Positions 25,894 through 34,829 of a stretch of DNA of 64,000 nucleotides are shown here, piece after piece. The position numbers and the translations under genes are program-made. The DNA is from Streptomyces zhaozhouensis. GTDB taxonomy: Bacteria > Actinomycetota > Actinomycetes > Streptomycetales > Streptomycetaceae. Each line of letters begins with the position of its first letter. Within the stretch, counting starts at the first letter, position 1. The stretch is from NCBI RefSeq assembly GCF_900230195.1, contig NZ_OCNE01000016.1, positions 62,001-126,000 on the forward strand. The letters run 5' to 3'. The notes beneath the pieces were generated by a model that worked only from the letters and a program-made list of their open reading frames with translations, did not search any database and was not told the origin of the DNA.

Positions 25894-27696
25894 ATGGGGG
25901 ACGGGGTCACGCGTGGCACGGCGGCCGTCGGGGTGGCGGCGGGTGAGCAGAGCGGCGTCCAGCGCCTCCAGCAGCGGAACGGCCACCCGTCGACTGGTTC
26001 CCAGCGCCCTGGCCGCCTCTCCCACGGTGAACGGCTGCGGCAACCTCCGGAGTCGGGCCGCGGCCCGCGGGGTTGCCCCGGGGGCGAGATACAGCGTGCC
26101 GACGCGTTCGAGTCGCCCGCGCCGCACCAGCAGCGCCAACGCGTCGCCGCTCAGACCCAGTTCGTTGAGCCGCTGTCGGGTGGGGGCCGCGAACGGGGCC
26201 TCCGCCAGCTCGGCCAGCAGCCGGTCGAGGGCGGTCGCGACGGCGGGGGGCAGCCGTTCGGCATCCACCGCGCGGTAGAGGCGTTCCCCGCGCTCCACCA
26301 GGTCAGGACCGGTGAACGTCGACAGCGGTACCCCGTCCGGGAGTTGAAGCCGTCGGCGCGCCGCGGCCAGTGGCAGTCCCGGGTCGTCGGGGTGGGCGGC
26401 GGCGTGCTCGCGCACGGCCCCGGCCAGCGCGGCGGCGAGGCGTTCGGCGTGCGCGGGGTCGACCAGCCACTGGTCACCCGAGGTCGGCAACGCGTAGCCC
26501 ATGCTTACCAGTTGATGGCGCCGGGCCAGCCCGGTGGCCGCCACGCGGACGGCGGGGTCGTGGGGGTCGGTGACGGCCGCGAGTCGGCGGGCGCGGTGGG
26601 CCGCCGCCCCCCGACCGGTGAGCAGCGGCGGGTCGAGGTCGAGGACGGTGGCGCCCAGCAGCAGGCGGGAACCCGGGTCGCGCAGCAGAATCCGGTCGCC
26701 GACGTGCAGGGGCAGCGGCGTGCGCAGGGTGAGCCGGGCCGAGTCCTCACGGAGCGGCCGCAGGCGGGCGCTGGTCACGGCCGTTCCGCAGTGGACGAGC
26801 GGTTCCGCGGGCAGCCGTGGGGACGTGGTCGACGCGCCGGCGCGTCCCGAGCTGCCGGGGGCGTGGCGGATGTCGACGGTGGTGGCGCTCCACCACCGCT
26901 CGGGGGTCAACAGAGCCTGGCCCCTGCGTAGTTGGTCGGCCTGGACGCGGCGGAGGTTGACGGCGACCCGGGCCGGGCCCGTGACCCGGGAGACTTCGCG
27001 GCCGAGGCTCTGCAGACCGCGGATCCGGACGGGCGCGTCGCTGGGGGCCAGCCGGAGCGTGTCGTCGACGGCGAGGGTGCCGGCGGTCAGGGTTCCGGTG
27101 ACGACCGTTCCGGCACCGTCGACGGTGAACGCCCGGTCCAGCCAGAGCCGTACGGGTGCCGCGGCGTCGGGCATGGGCAGGTCGGTGGCCAACGCCGCCA
27201 GTTCAGCACGGAGTTGGTCGAGGCCGGCGCCGGTGCGGGCGCTGACCGCGACGGCGGGGGCACCGGCGAGGCCGCTGCGGGCGAGGCGTTCCCCCGCCTG
27301 AGCGCGAGCCGCTCCCGGGTCGGCGAGATCGCTGCGGGTGATGACGAGGAGGCCGGAGCGGATGCCGAACGCGTCGATGGCGGCCAGGTGTTGCTCGGTC
27401 TGCGGGCGCCAGCCCTCGTCGGCGGAGACGACCAGCAGCACGGCCGGCGCGGTGGCGACGCCGGCGAAGGTGGTCGCCAGATAGCGGTGGTGTCCCGGCA
27501 CGTCGACGAAGGCGAGGGGCCGGCCGTCGGGCGCGGTGGTCCAGACGAAGCCGAGGTCGAGAGTGAGGCCGCGGCGGCGTTCCTCGGCGAGCCGGTCGGG
27601 GTCCGTGCCGGTGAGGGCGCGCAGCAGGGCGGACTTGCCGTGGTCGACATGGCCCGCGGTGGCGACGACCAGCCCCGGGCGGGGCGTCGCGGTCAT
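25885..27696 (-). CDS. selB: Selenocysteine-specific elongation factor SelB
   Basis: A 603-residue translational GTPase that brings Sec-tRNA to UGA codons next to a SECIS hairpin. G1 is GHVDHGKS (15-22), G3 is DVPGHH and G4 is TRSD in place of NKxD. EF-Tu-like domains II and III follow, and the last 250 or so residues are the winged-helix region that grips the SECIS RNA. A Ser/Gly/Ala-rich insert sits near residue 285. It overlaps selA by four bases (ATGA), so the two are cotranslated. Its presence means UGA recoding is active in this organism. Confidence 0.95.
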   Translation of the reverse strand: MTATPRPGLVVATAGHVDHGKSALLRALTGTDPDRLAEERRRGLTLDLGFVWTTAPDGRPLAFVDVPGHHRYLATTFAGVATAPAVLLVVSADEGWRPQTEQHLAAIDAFGIRSGLLVITRSDLADPGAARAQAGERLARSGLAGAPAVAVSARTGAGLDQLRAELAALATDLPMPDAAAPVRLWLDRAFTVDGAGTVVTGTLTAGTLAVDDTLRLAPSDAPVRIRGLQSLGREVSRVTGPARVAVNLRRVQADQLRRGQALLTPERWWSATTVDIRHAPGSSGRAGASTTSPRLPAEPLVHCGTAVTSARLRPLREDSARLTLRTPLPLHVGDRILLRDPGSRLLLGATVLDLDPPLLTGRGAAAHRARRLAAVTDPHDPAVRVAATGLARRHQLVSMGYALPTSGDQWLVDPAHAERLAAALAGAVREHAAAHPDDPGLPLAAARRRLQLPDGVPLSTFTGPDLVERGERLYRAVDAERLPPAVATALDRLLAELAEAPFAAPTRQRLNELGLSGDALALLVRRGRLERVGTLYLAPGATPRAAARLRRLPQPFTVGEAARALGTSRRVAVPLLEALDAALLTRRHPDGRRATRDPVPHAG

Positions 27697-29060
27697 GGCG
27701 CGGTCCCCGTCGCGTGCGGCCCGGTCCCCGTCGTGTGCGGCGCGGGCGCCGTCGCGTGCGGCGCGGGCGCCGCCGCGAGGAGCGCGGCGAGAAGCGTGGG
27801 GTCGTCCTCCTCCGGCACGGTCCGCAGGTCGAGCAGCAGTCGGTCACCGTGCAGGCGGCCGACGACGGCCGGGTGGCCGGCGCGCAGTGGCAAGGCGAGT
27901 GCGGCGGGCAGCGCGACGGCCGCACTGGGCAGGACCACCTCGGGCGCGCCACCGCCGCCGACGCGCGCCTCGCTCGTGCGGACCTCGGCGGCGACACCCT
28001 CGGAGGTGAGCCGGTCGACAAGGGCGGCCGCCCGGGCGGCCAGTGCGGCGGTCGGCGTCTCAAGGGCGTCGCGCGTGGGCGGTGGGGGGCCGATGAGGGT
28101 GGCCTCCAGGGCGGCGAGTGTCAGTTTGTCGACGCGCAGCGCGCGGGCGAGCGGATGGGCGCGGAGCCGTTCGATCAGGTCGCGGCGGCCGAGCAGCAGC
28201 CCGGCCTGCGGCCCGCCGAGCAGCTTGTCGCCGCTGGCGGTCACCAGGTCGGCGCCGTCGGCCAACGAGGTCGCGGCGTCGGGTTCGGCCGGCAGCGCGG
28301 GGTGCGGCGCCAGTAGTCCCGAGCCGATGTCGTGAACCAACGGAACGCCGAGAGTGGCGAGTTGGGCGACGGGCACGGAGGCGACAAAGCCGGTGGTGAT
28401 GAAGTTCGAGGGGTGGATCTTCAGGACGCAGCCGGTGTCGGGGCCGAGGGCGCGGGCGTAGTCGGCGAGATGGGTGCGGTTGGTGGTACCGACCTCGACG
28501 AGCCGTGCCCCGGTGGATTCCAGGAGCTCCGGCAGTCTGAAGCCGTCGCCGATCTCGACGAGTTCGCCCCTGCTGACGACGATCTCCCTGCCGCCGGCCA
28601 GCGCGGTGGCGACGAGGGCGAGTGCGGCGGCGTTGTTGTTGACCACGTGGACGGCCTCGGCCCGGGGCACCGCCCCGGCGAGCGCCGCCAGCGCGCCCCT
28701 GCCCCGGCGGGCGCGGCGGGCGGCGGTACTGGTCAGGTCGAACTCGACGTCGGTGGTTCCCGAGGCGACCCGCAGTGCCTCGACGGCGGCCGGGGAGAGT
28801 GGTGCGCGGCCGAGATTGGTATGGACGAGGACTCCGGTGGCATTGACCACCGGCCGCAGGGTGGTGGCGGCGCGCGGCAGGGCGGCGACGGCGGCTTCGG
28901 CGGCGCTTTCGGGGGACAACGCGCCCGCGCGCACCCGTTCCTGGGCGTCGACGACCGCTTTGCGGACCAATGCGCGGCCCAACGTCCGTTCGGCTGCGGC
29001 GAGTCGAGGGTCGCTCAGCAGTACGTCGGTGCGCGGCACGCGGCGTCGCGCGTCGGTCAA
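27693..29060 (-). CDS. selA: L-seryl-tRNA(Sec) selenium transferase SelA
   Basis: A 455-residue PLP enzyme that turns Ser-tRNA(Sec) into Sec-tRNA(Sec) using selenophosphate. The TTG at 29060 is favoured by GGGGGAGG upstream; a GTG at 29039 is possible. The PLP lysine lies in SGDKLLGGPQAG, and VVNATGVLVHTNLGRAPLS is the N-terminal family signature. The last 25 residues are a Pro/Ala/His/Thr repeat (APHATAP type) encoded by about three 21-bp units, not expected in SelA. It is followed by selB in one operon. Confidence 0.95.
   Translation of the reverse strand: MTDARRRVPRTDVLLSDPRLAAAERTLGRALVRKAVVDAQERVRAGALSPESAAEAAVAALPRAATTLRPVVNATGVLVHTNLGRAPLSPAAVEALRVASGTTDVEFDLTSTAARRARRGRGALAALAGAVPRAEAVHVVNNNAAALALVATALAGGREIVVSRGELVEIGDGFRLPELLESTGARLVEVGTTNRTHLADYARALGPDTGCVLKIHPSNFITTGFVASVPVAQLATLGVPLVHDIGSGLLAPHPALPAEPDAATSLADGADLVTASGDKLLGGPQAGLLLGRRDLIERLRAHPLARALRVDKLTLAALEATLIGPPPPTRDALETPTAALAARAAALVDRLTSEGVAAEVRTSEARVGGGGAPEVVLPSAAVALPAALALPLRAGHPAVVGRLHGDRLLLDLRTVPEEDDPTLLAALLAAAPAPHATAPAPHTTGTGPHATGTAP
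27699..27780. repeat. About 3.5 copies of a 21-bp repeat at the 3' end of selA
   Basis: Units of the form GCGGTCCCCGTCGCGTGCGGC are repeated in frame and encode the heptad-like SelA tail, directly before the selB overlap. Confidence 0.7.
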
Positions 29061-29231
29061 CGCGGCCTCCCCCGGGACAAACGGGCCCGCCGCCGGGCCC
29101 CGGCACAAACCGCGCCGTGCGGCTGCGGCAGCGACGGCCCCAACCTATGCGAAGCCCTTGATGCTTACCAGTGTTCCGTGCCATGGCGCACCGCCGCACG
29201 GCGCGCGGCGACGGGTGGCTAGGCTCTCGTC

Positions 29232-30929
29232 ATGGACGGGGATGACGCCGGGCGGATCGTGGACGGCCGCTTCGAACTGGTAGAGCAACTGGTCAACATC
29301 GAGGGGGCGTCCGGCGCTGCCTGGCGGGCGCGCGACGTCGATCTCCGGCGGGAGGTGGTGGCCAAGCGGGTGCCGTTCGGCGCCGCGGGGGACGAGGAGC
29401 CCCCGGCGGCCGAGGAGCGGGCGCTGCGGGAGTCCAGAGCGCTGGCGGGGCTGGGTCATCCGCACGCGGCGACCGTTCTCCATCTCGCCGTCGACCGTGC
29501 GGACTCGGCGCTGTGGGTGGTGATGGAGCGGGTGGCCGGGCGCAGCCTCGCCGCCCGGTTGGCGGAGGGGCCGCTGGCGCCGGCGGAGGCCGCGACGTTC
29601 GGGCGCCAGGTGCTCTCCGCGCTGCGGGCCGCGCACGGGGCCGGGCTGCGGCACGGCGATGTGCGGCCGGAGCACGTGATCCTCCGGCCGGAGGGGGGCG
29701 CGGTCCTCACCGGCTTTCTCTCCGAGGGCGTCCGGCGGGCCGAGGCGTCGGGCGACGCGGGTGCCTTCCCCTCTCCGGAGTATCTGGCGCCCGAGCTGAT
29801 CAGGGGCGGCGACGCCGGGCCCGCGGCCGACCTGTGGGCGCTGGGGATGCTGCTGTACGTCTCCGTGGAGGGCGCGCACCCGTCACGCCGGCCGACGGCG
29901 ATGGCGACGCTGGCCGCCGTCCTCGACGGGCCGCCGCCCGCGACCCGGGCCGGGGCGCTGGCGCCCGTGCTCGCGGCGCTGTTGGTCGCCGACCCGGCGG
30001 CGCGGCCTTCGGGCGAGCGGCTGGACGCGCTGCTGGGCGCGGCTCTGGCCGGCGGCGAGCCGCCGGCGACGGTGGCCTCGCCCGTTCCGTCGCCGCCCGG
30101 ACCGGCCCTTCCCGCTCCTCCGCACCCGCCGACCCTGGCCTCGGCGCCGCCTCCGCCGCCGGCCGGGCCACCGCCCGCGCCGGCGGTGCCGGCGGCCGGC
30201 GGCCGGCGCTGGCCCGCGGTGGTGGCCGGGGGCGTCGTCGTCGCCGCGTTGGCCGTCGCCGTCGCGGTACCCGCGCTGAACTCCTCGTCCGACGACGAGG
30301 ACACCGCCAAGGGCGGTGGTCGGCCCGGGGCGAGCCAGTCCCCCGCGGAGGAGGGTGACGCGCCCGCTCCCGGGGAGAACGGGGAGAGCGAGGAGTCGGA
30401 GTCGGCCGAGGAGATCGGCGGGGTACGGGTCCAGGAGGCCGGGGTCTACCGGCACGAACTGGGTGCGTCCAGTGAGGCCGTCCCCTATGACTGGTCAGGT
30501 CCCGGGCCCAGCGCGCTCTCGGTCACGGTGCACGAGGTCGAGACGGGCGAGCCCGGCGAGCTGTCGGCGGACATCATGGACCCCGTCCAGTCGGAGGGGC
30601 TCAAGCCCGTCTATCTGCACGTCTCACTGGAAAACCTCGGTGGTCAGGCGCTCACGGTGACATCCAGCGGCTGGGTGGGCCACCTCGGCACCTTTACCAG
30701 CTTCGAGGAGGGCAGCGTCCCGACGGCCAGCAGCAGGTACGCGTTCGGTGTCGACGGCGGTCGGGGCGACTTCGGCGGGCGGCACGAGGACCAGATGCTG
30801 CCGGTCGGGCAGTCCGCGGACTTCTGGGTGATCGCCGCGGTCCCGGCCGACGAGGACCCGACGCTGGTCTACTGGAAGCCGGACTGGGACCCGATGGCCA
30901 ACGGCTGGGTGCTGTGGGAGATCAACTGA
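29232..30929 (+). CDS. Membrane Ser/Thr kinase-like protein, probable pseudokinase
   Basis: A 565-residue protein. A kinase fold covers about residues 12-270, a Pro-rich linker 275-325, one membrane helix about 330-352, and an extracellular beta-rich sensor domain after a Glu/Ser-rich spacer. The VAIK-type Lys is present (VVAKRV). The catalytic loop reads HGDVRPEHV instead of HRDLKPxNV, so the Asn is His, and DFG is replaced by TGF, losing the Mg-binding Asp. The Gly-rich loop is also weak. It is therefore likely a pseudokinase signalling by binding. It lies between selA and the hydrolase gene with no clear functional link. Confidence 0.75.
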   Translation: MDGDDAGRIVDGRFELVEQLVNIEGASGAAWRARDVDLRREVVAKRVPFGAAGDEEPPAAEERALRESRALAGLGHPHAATVLHLAVDRADSALWVVMERVAGRSLAARLAEGPLAPAEAATFGRQVLSALRAAHGAGLRHGDVRPEHVILRPEGGAVLTGFLSEGVRRAEASGDAGAFPSPEYLAPELIRGGDAGPAADLWALGMLLYVSVEGAHPSRRPTAMATLAAVLDGPPPATRAGALAPVLAALLVADPAARPSGERLDALLGAALAGGEPPATVASPVPSPPGPALPAPPHPPTLASAPPPPPAGPPPAPAVPAAGGRRWPAVVAGGVVVAALAVAVAVPALNSSSDDEDTAKGGGRPGASQSPAEEGDAPAPGENGESEESESAEEIGGVRVQEAGVYRHELGASSEAVPYDWSGPGPSALSVTVHEVETGEPGELSADIMDPVQSEGLKPVYLHVSLENLGGQALTVTSSGWVGHLGTFTSFEEGSVPTASSRYAFGVDGGRGDFGGRHEDQMLPVGQSADFWVIAAVPADEDPTLVYWKPDWDPMANGWVLWEIN

Positions 30930-30960
30930 CCAGGCTGACCACGGCTGACCAGTTGACGCT
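30929..30960. repeat. CTGACCA triplet repeat between convergent genes
   Basis: CTGACCAGG, CTGACCACG and CTGACCAGT follow each other directly after the kinase stop codon and before the facing hydrolase gene. Confidence 0.6.
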
Positions 30961-30973
30961 GCTTGCCGCCGCC

Positions 30974-31846
30974 CTATGAGTCACCCCCGCGACCGACGAG
31001 CGTGGCCAGGATCTCCTCGGCACGGGTCCACAGCACGGCGCCGCCGACGCCCGGCACGAGGTGACGGCGGGCGCCGGGGACCCGGGCGGCGAGCCGTGCG
31101 CCGTTGTCCGGCGAGTGGCCGGTGTCCTGTGCGCCGTACCAGATGTCGACCGGCACGGTGATCCGGTCGAGCGCGAACGGCCAACGCCCCATCGCCAGCA
31201 CGGTGTCGCGGGCGTACCCGGCGCCGCCCTGGACGAACGCCTCGTCCAGCGCGGCGCGGTAGGCGGCGGCGAACGCGGGCTGCCGGTAGACCGCCAGGTC
31301 CGACTCCGGGCTGCCGGCCATGACCATCCGCCACATCGCGTCCGGTCCGAGCCCGGCGAAGAACGCCTCGGCCTCTCCCGGGTCCCGCGCGGTGCGCGCG
31401 ACGACACCGCGCAGCTCGGGGGTGAGGGCGTCGGCGAACTCGGGGGCGGCGACCTCGTCCGCGCCGGAGACGACGGCCAGCGCGCTGGCGACCCCCTCGA
31501 CGGCGCAGGCGAGGGCGAACGGGGCGCCCTGCGAGTTGCCCACCACGGCGGGGCGGCCCAGCCCGCGCCGCTCGGACAGTCGCCGCATGTCCTCGGCGAA
31601 GTCGGCGAACGTCCGGCCCGGCGCGGGGGACGAGGCTCCCAGGCCAGGCCGGTCGGTGGAGACCAGGCGCACCCCCAGCGCCGCCACGGCCTCGGGGCCG
31701 AACCCGAGCCGGCGGCTGGTGGCCGCGCCGGGACAGAGCAGGACGGGCAGACCGTCCTCGGGCCCCCACTCGGCCCAGCCCAGCGTCCGACCGTCGGGCA
31801 GCCGTGTCTCGCCGAGCCGTGCGGGGGCGGTGGTAAACGTACTCAT
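30974..31846 (-). CDS. Alpha/beta hydrolase-fold protein
   Basis: A 290-residue alpha/beta hydrolase. The ATG at 31846 follows a G-run; a GTG at 31864 is possible. The nucleophile elbow is VGNSQGAPF (Ser near residue 104), and the acid is probably the Asp in WYGAQDTGHS. The usual catalytic His position near the C-terminus (GxGH) reads PGVGGAVLW, with Gly in place of His. Either the nearby RRHLVPG His substitutes or the protein is not a classical esterase. Neighbours give no pathway clue. Confidence 0.75.
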   Translation of the reverse strand: MSTFTTAPARLGETRLPDGRTLGWAEWGPEDGLPVLLCPGAATSRRLGFGPEAVAALGVRLVSTDRPGLGASSPAPGRTFADFAEDMRRLSERRGLGRPAVVGNSQGAPFALACAVEGVASALAVVSGADEVAAPEFADALTPELRGVVARTARDPGEAEAFFAGLGPDAMWRMVMAGSPESDLAVYRQPAFAAAYRAALDEAFVQGGAGYARDTVLAMGRWPFALDRITVPVDIWYGAQDTGHSPDNGARLAARVPGARRHLVPGVGGAVLWTRAEEILATLVGRGGDS

Positions 31847-32037
31847 CCCCCCATGATTGACCACCGGTAGGAACGAGTACGCACCTGGTCAGGGACCGGG
31901 CCCGACAGCGCCAGGGTGGTCGGGGGTGGAGACCTCTCCCCGAGGCGGGACGGCCGCCGTCGCGCCCCGCCGTCCGCCCGTCAGCCCCGGGCGCGGGACG
32001 GACGGGCGGACGGACGGGAGGGAGGCGGGGTGCCGGG

Positions 32038-32427
32038 TCAGCAGCCGCTCCCGACGCGGATCGAGGTCATCTTGTCGTTGAAGTGCGAGGCCACGGCGGC
32101 TTCGGAGGCTCCGGGGGCGACGGAGAACATGCAGCCGGTGTAGTTGGAGTGCTCGTACACGCTGACGGTCTTGCCCGTGCGGTTCCAGTAGGAGGTCATG
32201 CGGTCGTTCATGTAGTCGCCGACATTGGCGTTGGACGAGGTGTAGTGCCGGAAGTCGCCCCGGTAGCTGGACTGTTCCCAGACGCAGAACGAGCCGTTCG
32301 GACACTGGTCGGAGTCCGCCGAGGCGGTGTGGGTGCCGAGTGTCGCGGTCGCGGCGGTGAACACCAGGACGGCCGCCGCCGCCCACAGGCGCGGGCCGAT
32401 GTTCCTGAGTTCCCTGAGTCGCTGCAT
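32038..32427 (-). CDS. Secreted peptidase-inhibitor I36-like protein
   Basis: A 129-residue secreted protein preceded by GGAGGAGAA. A signal peptide covers about residues 1-37 (ending TASADS). The mature part has the beta/gamma-crystallin-like pattern of Streptomyces metalloproteinase inhibitors (CPNGSFCVWEQSSYRGDF then YEHSNYTGCMFSVAPG), with four Cys forming probable disulfides. It probably protects or regulates secreted proteases. Confidence 0.8.
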   Translation of the reverse strand: MQRLRELRNIGPRLWAAAAVLVFTAATATLGTHTASADSDQCPNGSFCVWEQSSYRGDFRHYTSSNANVGDYMNDRMTSYWNRTGKTVSVYEHSNYTGCMFSVAPGASEAAVASHFNDKMTSIRVGSGC

Positions 32428-32676
32428 GGTTCTCCTCCGGTCGGTGGCGCACACCCGTGGCCGACGCACGAGCCAGGCGGAACAGTAGGAAGGCGACGGT
32501 CGCGTCCGCCATGGAGTCCCGGAGCGTGCCGCAGGGCAGAAACGGCGTGTTTCCGCTGGTGGGACGCGTGTCGGCGGGGTGAGCCGGGGGTGGCGCTTCA
32601 CTCGGAGGTGGGGCGCGGGGGCGCGCGGAACGGGCGGGCGTCGCGGAGGCCACCCGCCGGGCCCGGCGGGGCGCCC

Positions 32677-32772
32677 TGGCGGAGGCGTATGGGAATCGAA
32701 CCCACCCGGCCGGGGTTCCCGACCGCATCGGTGTTGAAGACCGTGGGGGCCACCAGGCACCCGCCCGCCTCC
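32677..32772 (-). tRNA. selC: tRNA-Sec (UCA anticodon)
   Basis: Read on the minus strand, the 96-base gene has GGAGGCG pairing with CGCCTCC in the acceptor arm, discriminator G and an encoded CCA. The anticodon loop is CTTCAAC with anticodon TCA. The long variable arm has an 8-bp stem (CGGTCGGG with CCCGGCCG), and the T loop is TTCGATT. Length, long extra arm and anticodon identify tRNA-Sec. The eighth acceptor pair is G opposite A, a mismatch where E. coli has a pair. It lies 200 bases from selD and faces away from it. Confidence 0.93.
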
Positions 32773-32814
32773 GCCGGGCAGTGTACTTCGCGGGTCGCTC
32801 TCGCCGGTCCACCC

Positions 32815-32940
32815 GCCTGACCGGTCACCTCTCCCGTCACCTGACCCGTCGCGCGCGGACGCCTCCCGTCACCTGACCGGTCACCTGACCCGTCACCTGA
32901 TTACCCGTCAACTGACCCGTCGCGCGCGGACGCCGTTCCG
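32815..32940. repeat. CACCTGACCSGT repeats between tRNA-Sec and selD
   Basis: CACCTGACCCGTC/CACCTGACCGGTC recurs about six times, including two copies of a longer unit ending CGCGCGCGGACGCC. It lies within the divergent gap that must also hold the promoters for tRNA-Sec and selD. Confidence 0.7.
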
Positions 32941-32980
32941 GCTCTGGCCCGCGTCACCGTTCGGCGGTAGCGTCCGGCGG

Positions 32981-33985
32981 ATGACCGTTCGACTGACACA
33001 GTTCGCGGGCGGCGGAGGCTGCGCCTGCAAGATCCCGCCGGGCGAACTCGACGCGCTCGTCGCCACACTGAGCAGTGACACGAGCCAACCGGTGGCACCG
33101 GCAGCGGAGTTGCTGGTGGGGCTCGACGGCGGCGGGGACGACGCGGCGGTGGTACGGCTGGACGGTGAACGGGCGATCGTCACGACCGCCGACTTCTTCA
33201 CCCCGGTGGTGGACGACGCCTACGACTGGGGGCGGATCGCGGCCGCCAACGCGCTCTCCGACGTGTACGCGATGGGCGGCACGCCCTGGGCGGCGGTCAA
33301 CCTGCTGGCCTGGCCTCGGGAGACGCTGCCGATGGAGCTGGCGGCCGAGGTGTTGCGCGGCGGGCGTGAGGTGGCGCACGCGGCCGGCTGCCAGGTCTCG
33401 GGCGGGCACAGCGTGACGGACCCCGAGCCGAAGTACGGGATGTCGGTGGTCGGGATGGTCGACCCCGCGCGGATGCTGCGGCTGGACGCGGCGGAGCCGG
33501 GCCGTGCGCTGACGCTCACCAAGCCGCTGGGCACGGGCGTGCTGAACGCGCGGCACAAGGCGACGGGCACGGTCTTCCCCGAGGCGGTGGCCGTGATGAC
33601 CGGGTTGAACCGGGACGCCTCCCTCGCGGCCGTGGCGGCCGGGGTGCGGGCGGGCACCGATGTGACGGGGTTCGGGCTGCTAGGGCACGCCTACCGCATG
33701 GCGCGCGCCTCCGGGGTGACGCTCGCCCTCGACGCGGCGGCGGTGCCGTTGCTCGCGGACGCGCGCGCGGCGGCGGTGGACGGTTTCGTCAGCGGCGGCT
33801 CGCGCCGGAACCTGGACTGGGTCGCGCCCCGGGTGGAGTTCGGCGCGCTGCCCGAGGTGGAACGCCTGTTGCTGGCCGACGCGCAGACCTCGGGCGGGCT
33901 GCTGCTCGCGGGTGAGGTACCCGGTCATCCGGTGGTCGGCGAGGTGCTGCCGCGCGGGGAGGCGCCCGTCGTCGTGCGGAGTTGA
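32981..33985 (+). CDS. selD: Selenide, water dikinase SelD
   Basis: A 334-residue enzyme that makes selenophosphate from selenide and ATP, the selenium donor for SelA. The Gly-rich N-terminus holds GGGGCACKIPP with the essential Cys and Lys; the position that is Sec in some species is Cys here. Further family marks are DDAAVV, TTADFFTPVVDD (metal Asp residues), AANALSDVYAMGG and GGHSVTD. No strong Shine-Dalgarno precedes the ATG, so it may be leaderless. The following gene starts 132 bases on. Confidence 0.95.
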   Translation: MTVRLTQFAGGGGCACKIPPGELDALVATLSSDTSQPVAPAAELLVGLDGGGDDAAVVRLDGERAIVTTADFFTPVVDDAYDWGRIAAANALSDVYAMGGTPWAAVNLLAWPRETLPMELAAEVLRGGREVAHAAGCQVSGGHSVTDPEPKYGMSVVGMVDPARMLRLDAAEPGRALTLTKPLGTGVLNARHKATGTVFPEAVAVMTGLNRDASLAAVAAGVRAGTDVTGFGLLGHAYRMARASGVTLALDAAAVPLLADARAAAVDGFVSGGSRRNLDWVAPRVEFGALPEVERLLLADAQTSGGLLLAGEVPGHPVVGEVLPRGEAPVVVRS

Positions 33986-34117
33986 GGGGGCGGGAGCGCG
34001 GATGGTCCGCGACCACCCCTCCATTGTCTGTACACCGTCATTCAACACGGGTAGAGTCAACGGCCGTCCGGGATAACGGACTTGGGGCACCGACGCACGC
34101 TCCCCGGGAGGAACCAC

Positions 34118-34822
34118 GTGGCGCCATCCGCAGCCGTCGAACACCGCGCGCTGGACGGCGTGGCCTACCGACTCGCCGCCGACCTCGACCTCACCCGTCC
34201 CGCGACCTCCGTCGTGGAGGTCGTCGCCGACGGCCGACTCCACGAACTGACCGCCGGACCCGCCGAGTTCGCCGAGGCGGTCGCCTCCTCCCTTGGCGTT
34301 ACCAGTTTCGACAGCGAACTCGCCTTCCAGGGCGGCACGTTGCGCACGGCCACCACCAGCGAGTACGACGCCCAGTCGCAGCAGGTGGAAAACCCGACAC
34401 TGGTCAGCTGGCAAGGCCGCCGGTTCAGCCTGATCACCCGGCTCTACCGCGCCCGCCTCACCGATGTGCTGTTGCTGCTGCGCACCCTCGGCATCGCCGA
34501 AAACCAGGACGGGATCACCCTCGCCCCCGACACCTCCGCCGGCACCCGGCTGGCCCGGCCGGCGACGGTGGTCAAGGAAGTGCCCACACTCGGCCTGGTC
34601 GAGATCGGCCGCCCCACCCGCGAGCACACGGTGCAACTCCCGCCCTGGCAGGGCGCCTCGGTCCCCTCCGGCGAGCTGTTCCGCGACACGCTCTCCGACG
34701 GCCGCCCCTTCTTCGTGCTGTCCTCCTCCGAGGTGTGGGCGACCATCGTGCCGCTCGCCGACACGGCCGTGGACCGCGTCCCGACGCTGGTCGACGGGCT
34801 GGAACTGCGGACCGCCGGGTGA
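34118..34822 (+). CDS. Unknown soluble protein heading the mau-like cluster
   Basis: A 234-residue protein I cannot assign. The GTG at 34118 has a good GGGAGGA site. It has no signal peptide, no membrane segment and no cysteine. The middle (ENPTLVSWQGRRFSLI, LYRARLTDVLLLL) suggests an alpha/beta fold with amphipathic helices. It is too small and lacks the seven-bladed propeller pattern of an amine dehydrogenase heavy chain. It is the first of five tightly spaced genes and probably shares their task of making or placing the Cys-rich exported protein. A cytoplasmic chaperone or regulator role is a guess. Confidence 0.6.
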   Translation: MAPSAAVEHRALDGVAYRLAADLDLTRPATSVVEVVADGRLHELTAGPAEFAEAVASSLGVTSFDSELAFQGGTLRTATTSEYDAQSQQVENPTLVSWQGRRFSLITRLYRARLTDVLLLLRTLGIAENQDGITLAPDTSAGTRLARPATVVKEVPTLGLVEIGRPTREHTVQLPPWQGASVPSGELFRDTLSDGRPFFVLSSSEVWATIVPLADTAVDRVPTLVDGLELRTAG

Positions 34823-34829
34823 GCGCCGC

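Noticed and set aside
32981..33985. SelD as a selenoprotein
   Set aside because: The active-site position is a plain Cys codon and there is no in-frame TGA.
34118..34822. Methylamine dehydrogenase heavy chain
   Set aside because: The protein is only 234 residues, cytoplasmic, and lacks a propeller pattern.
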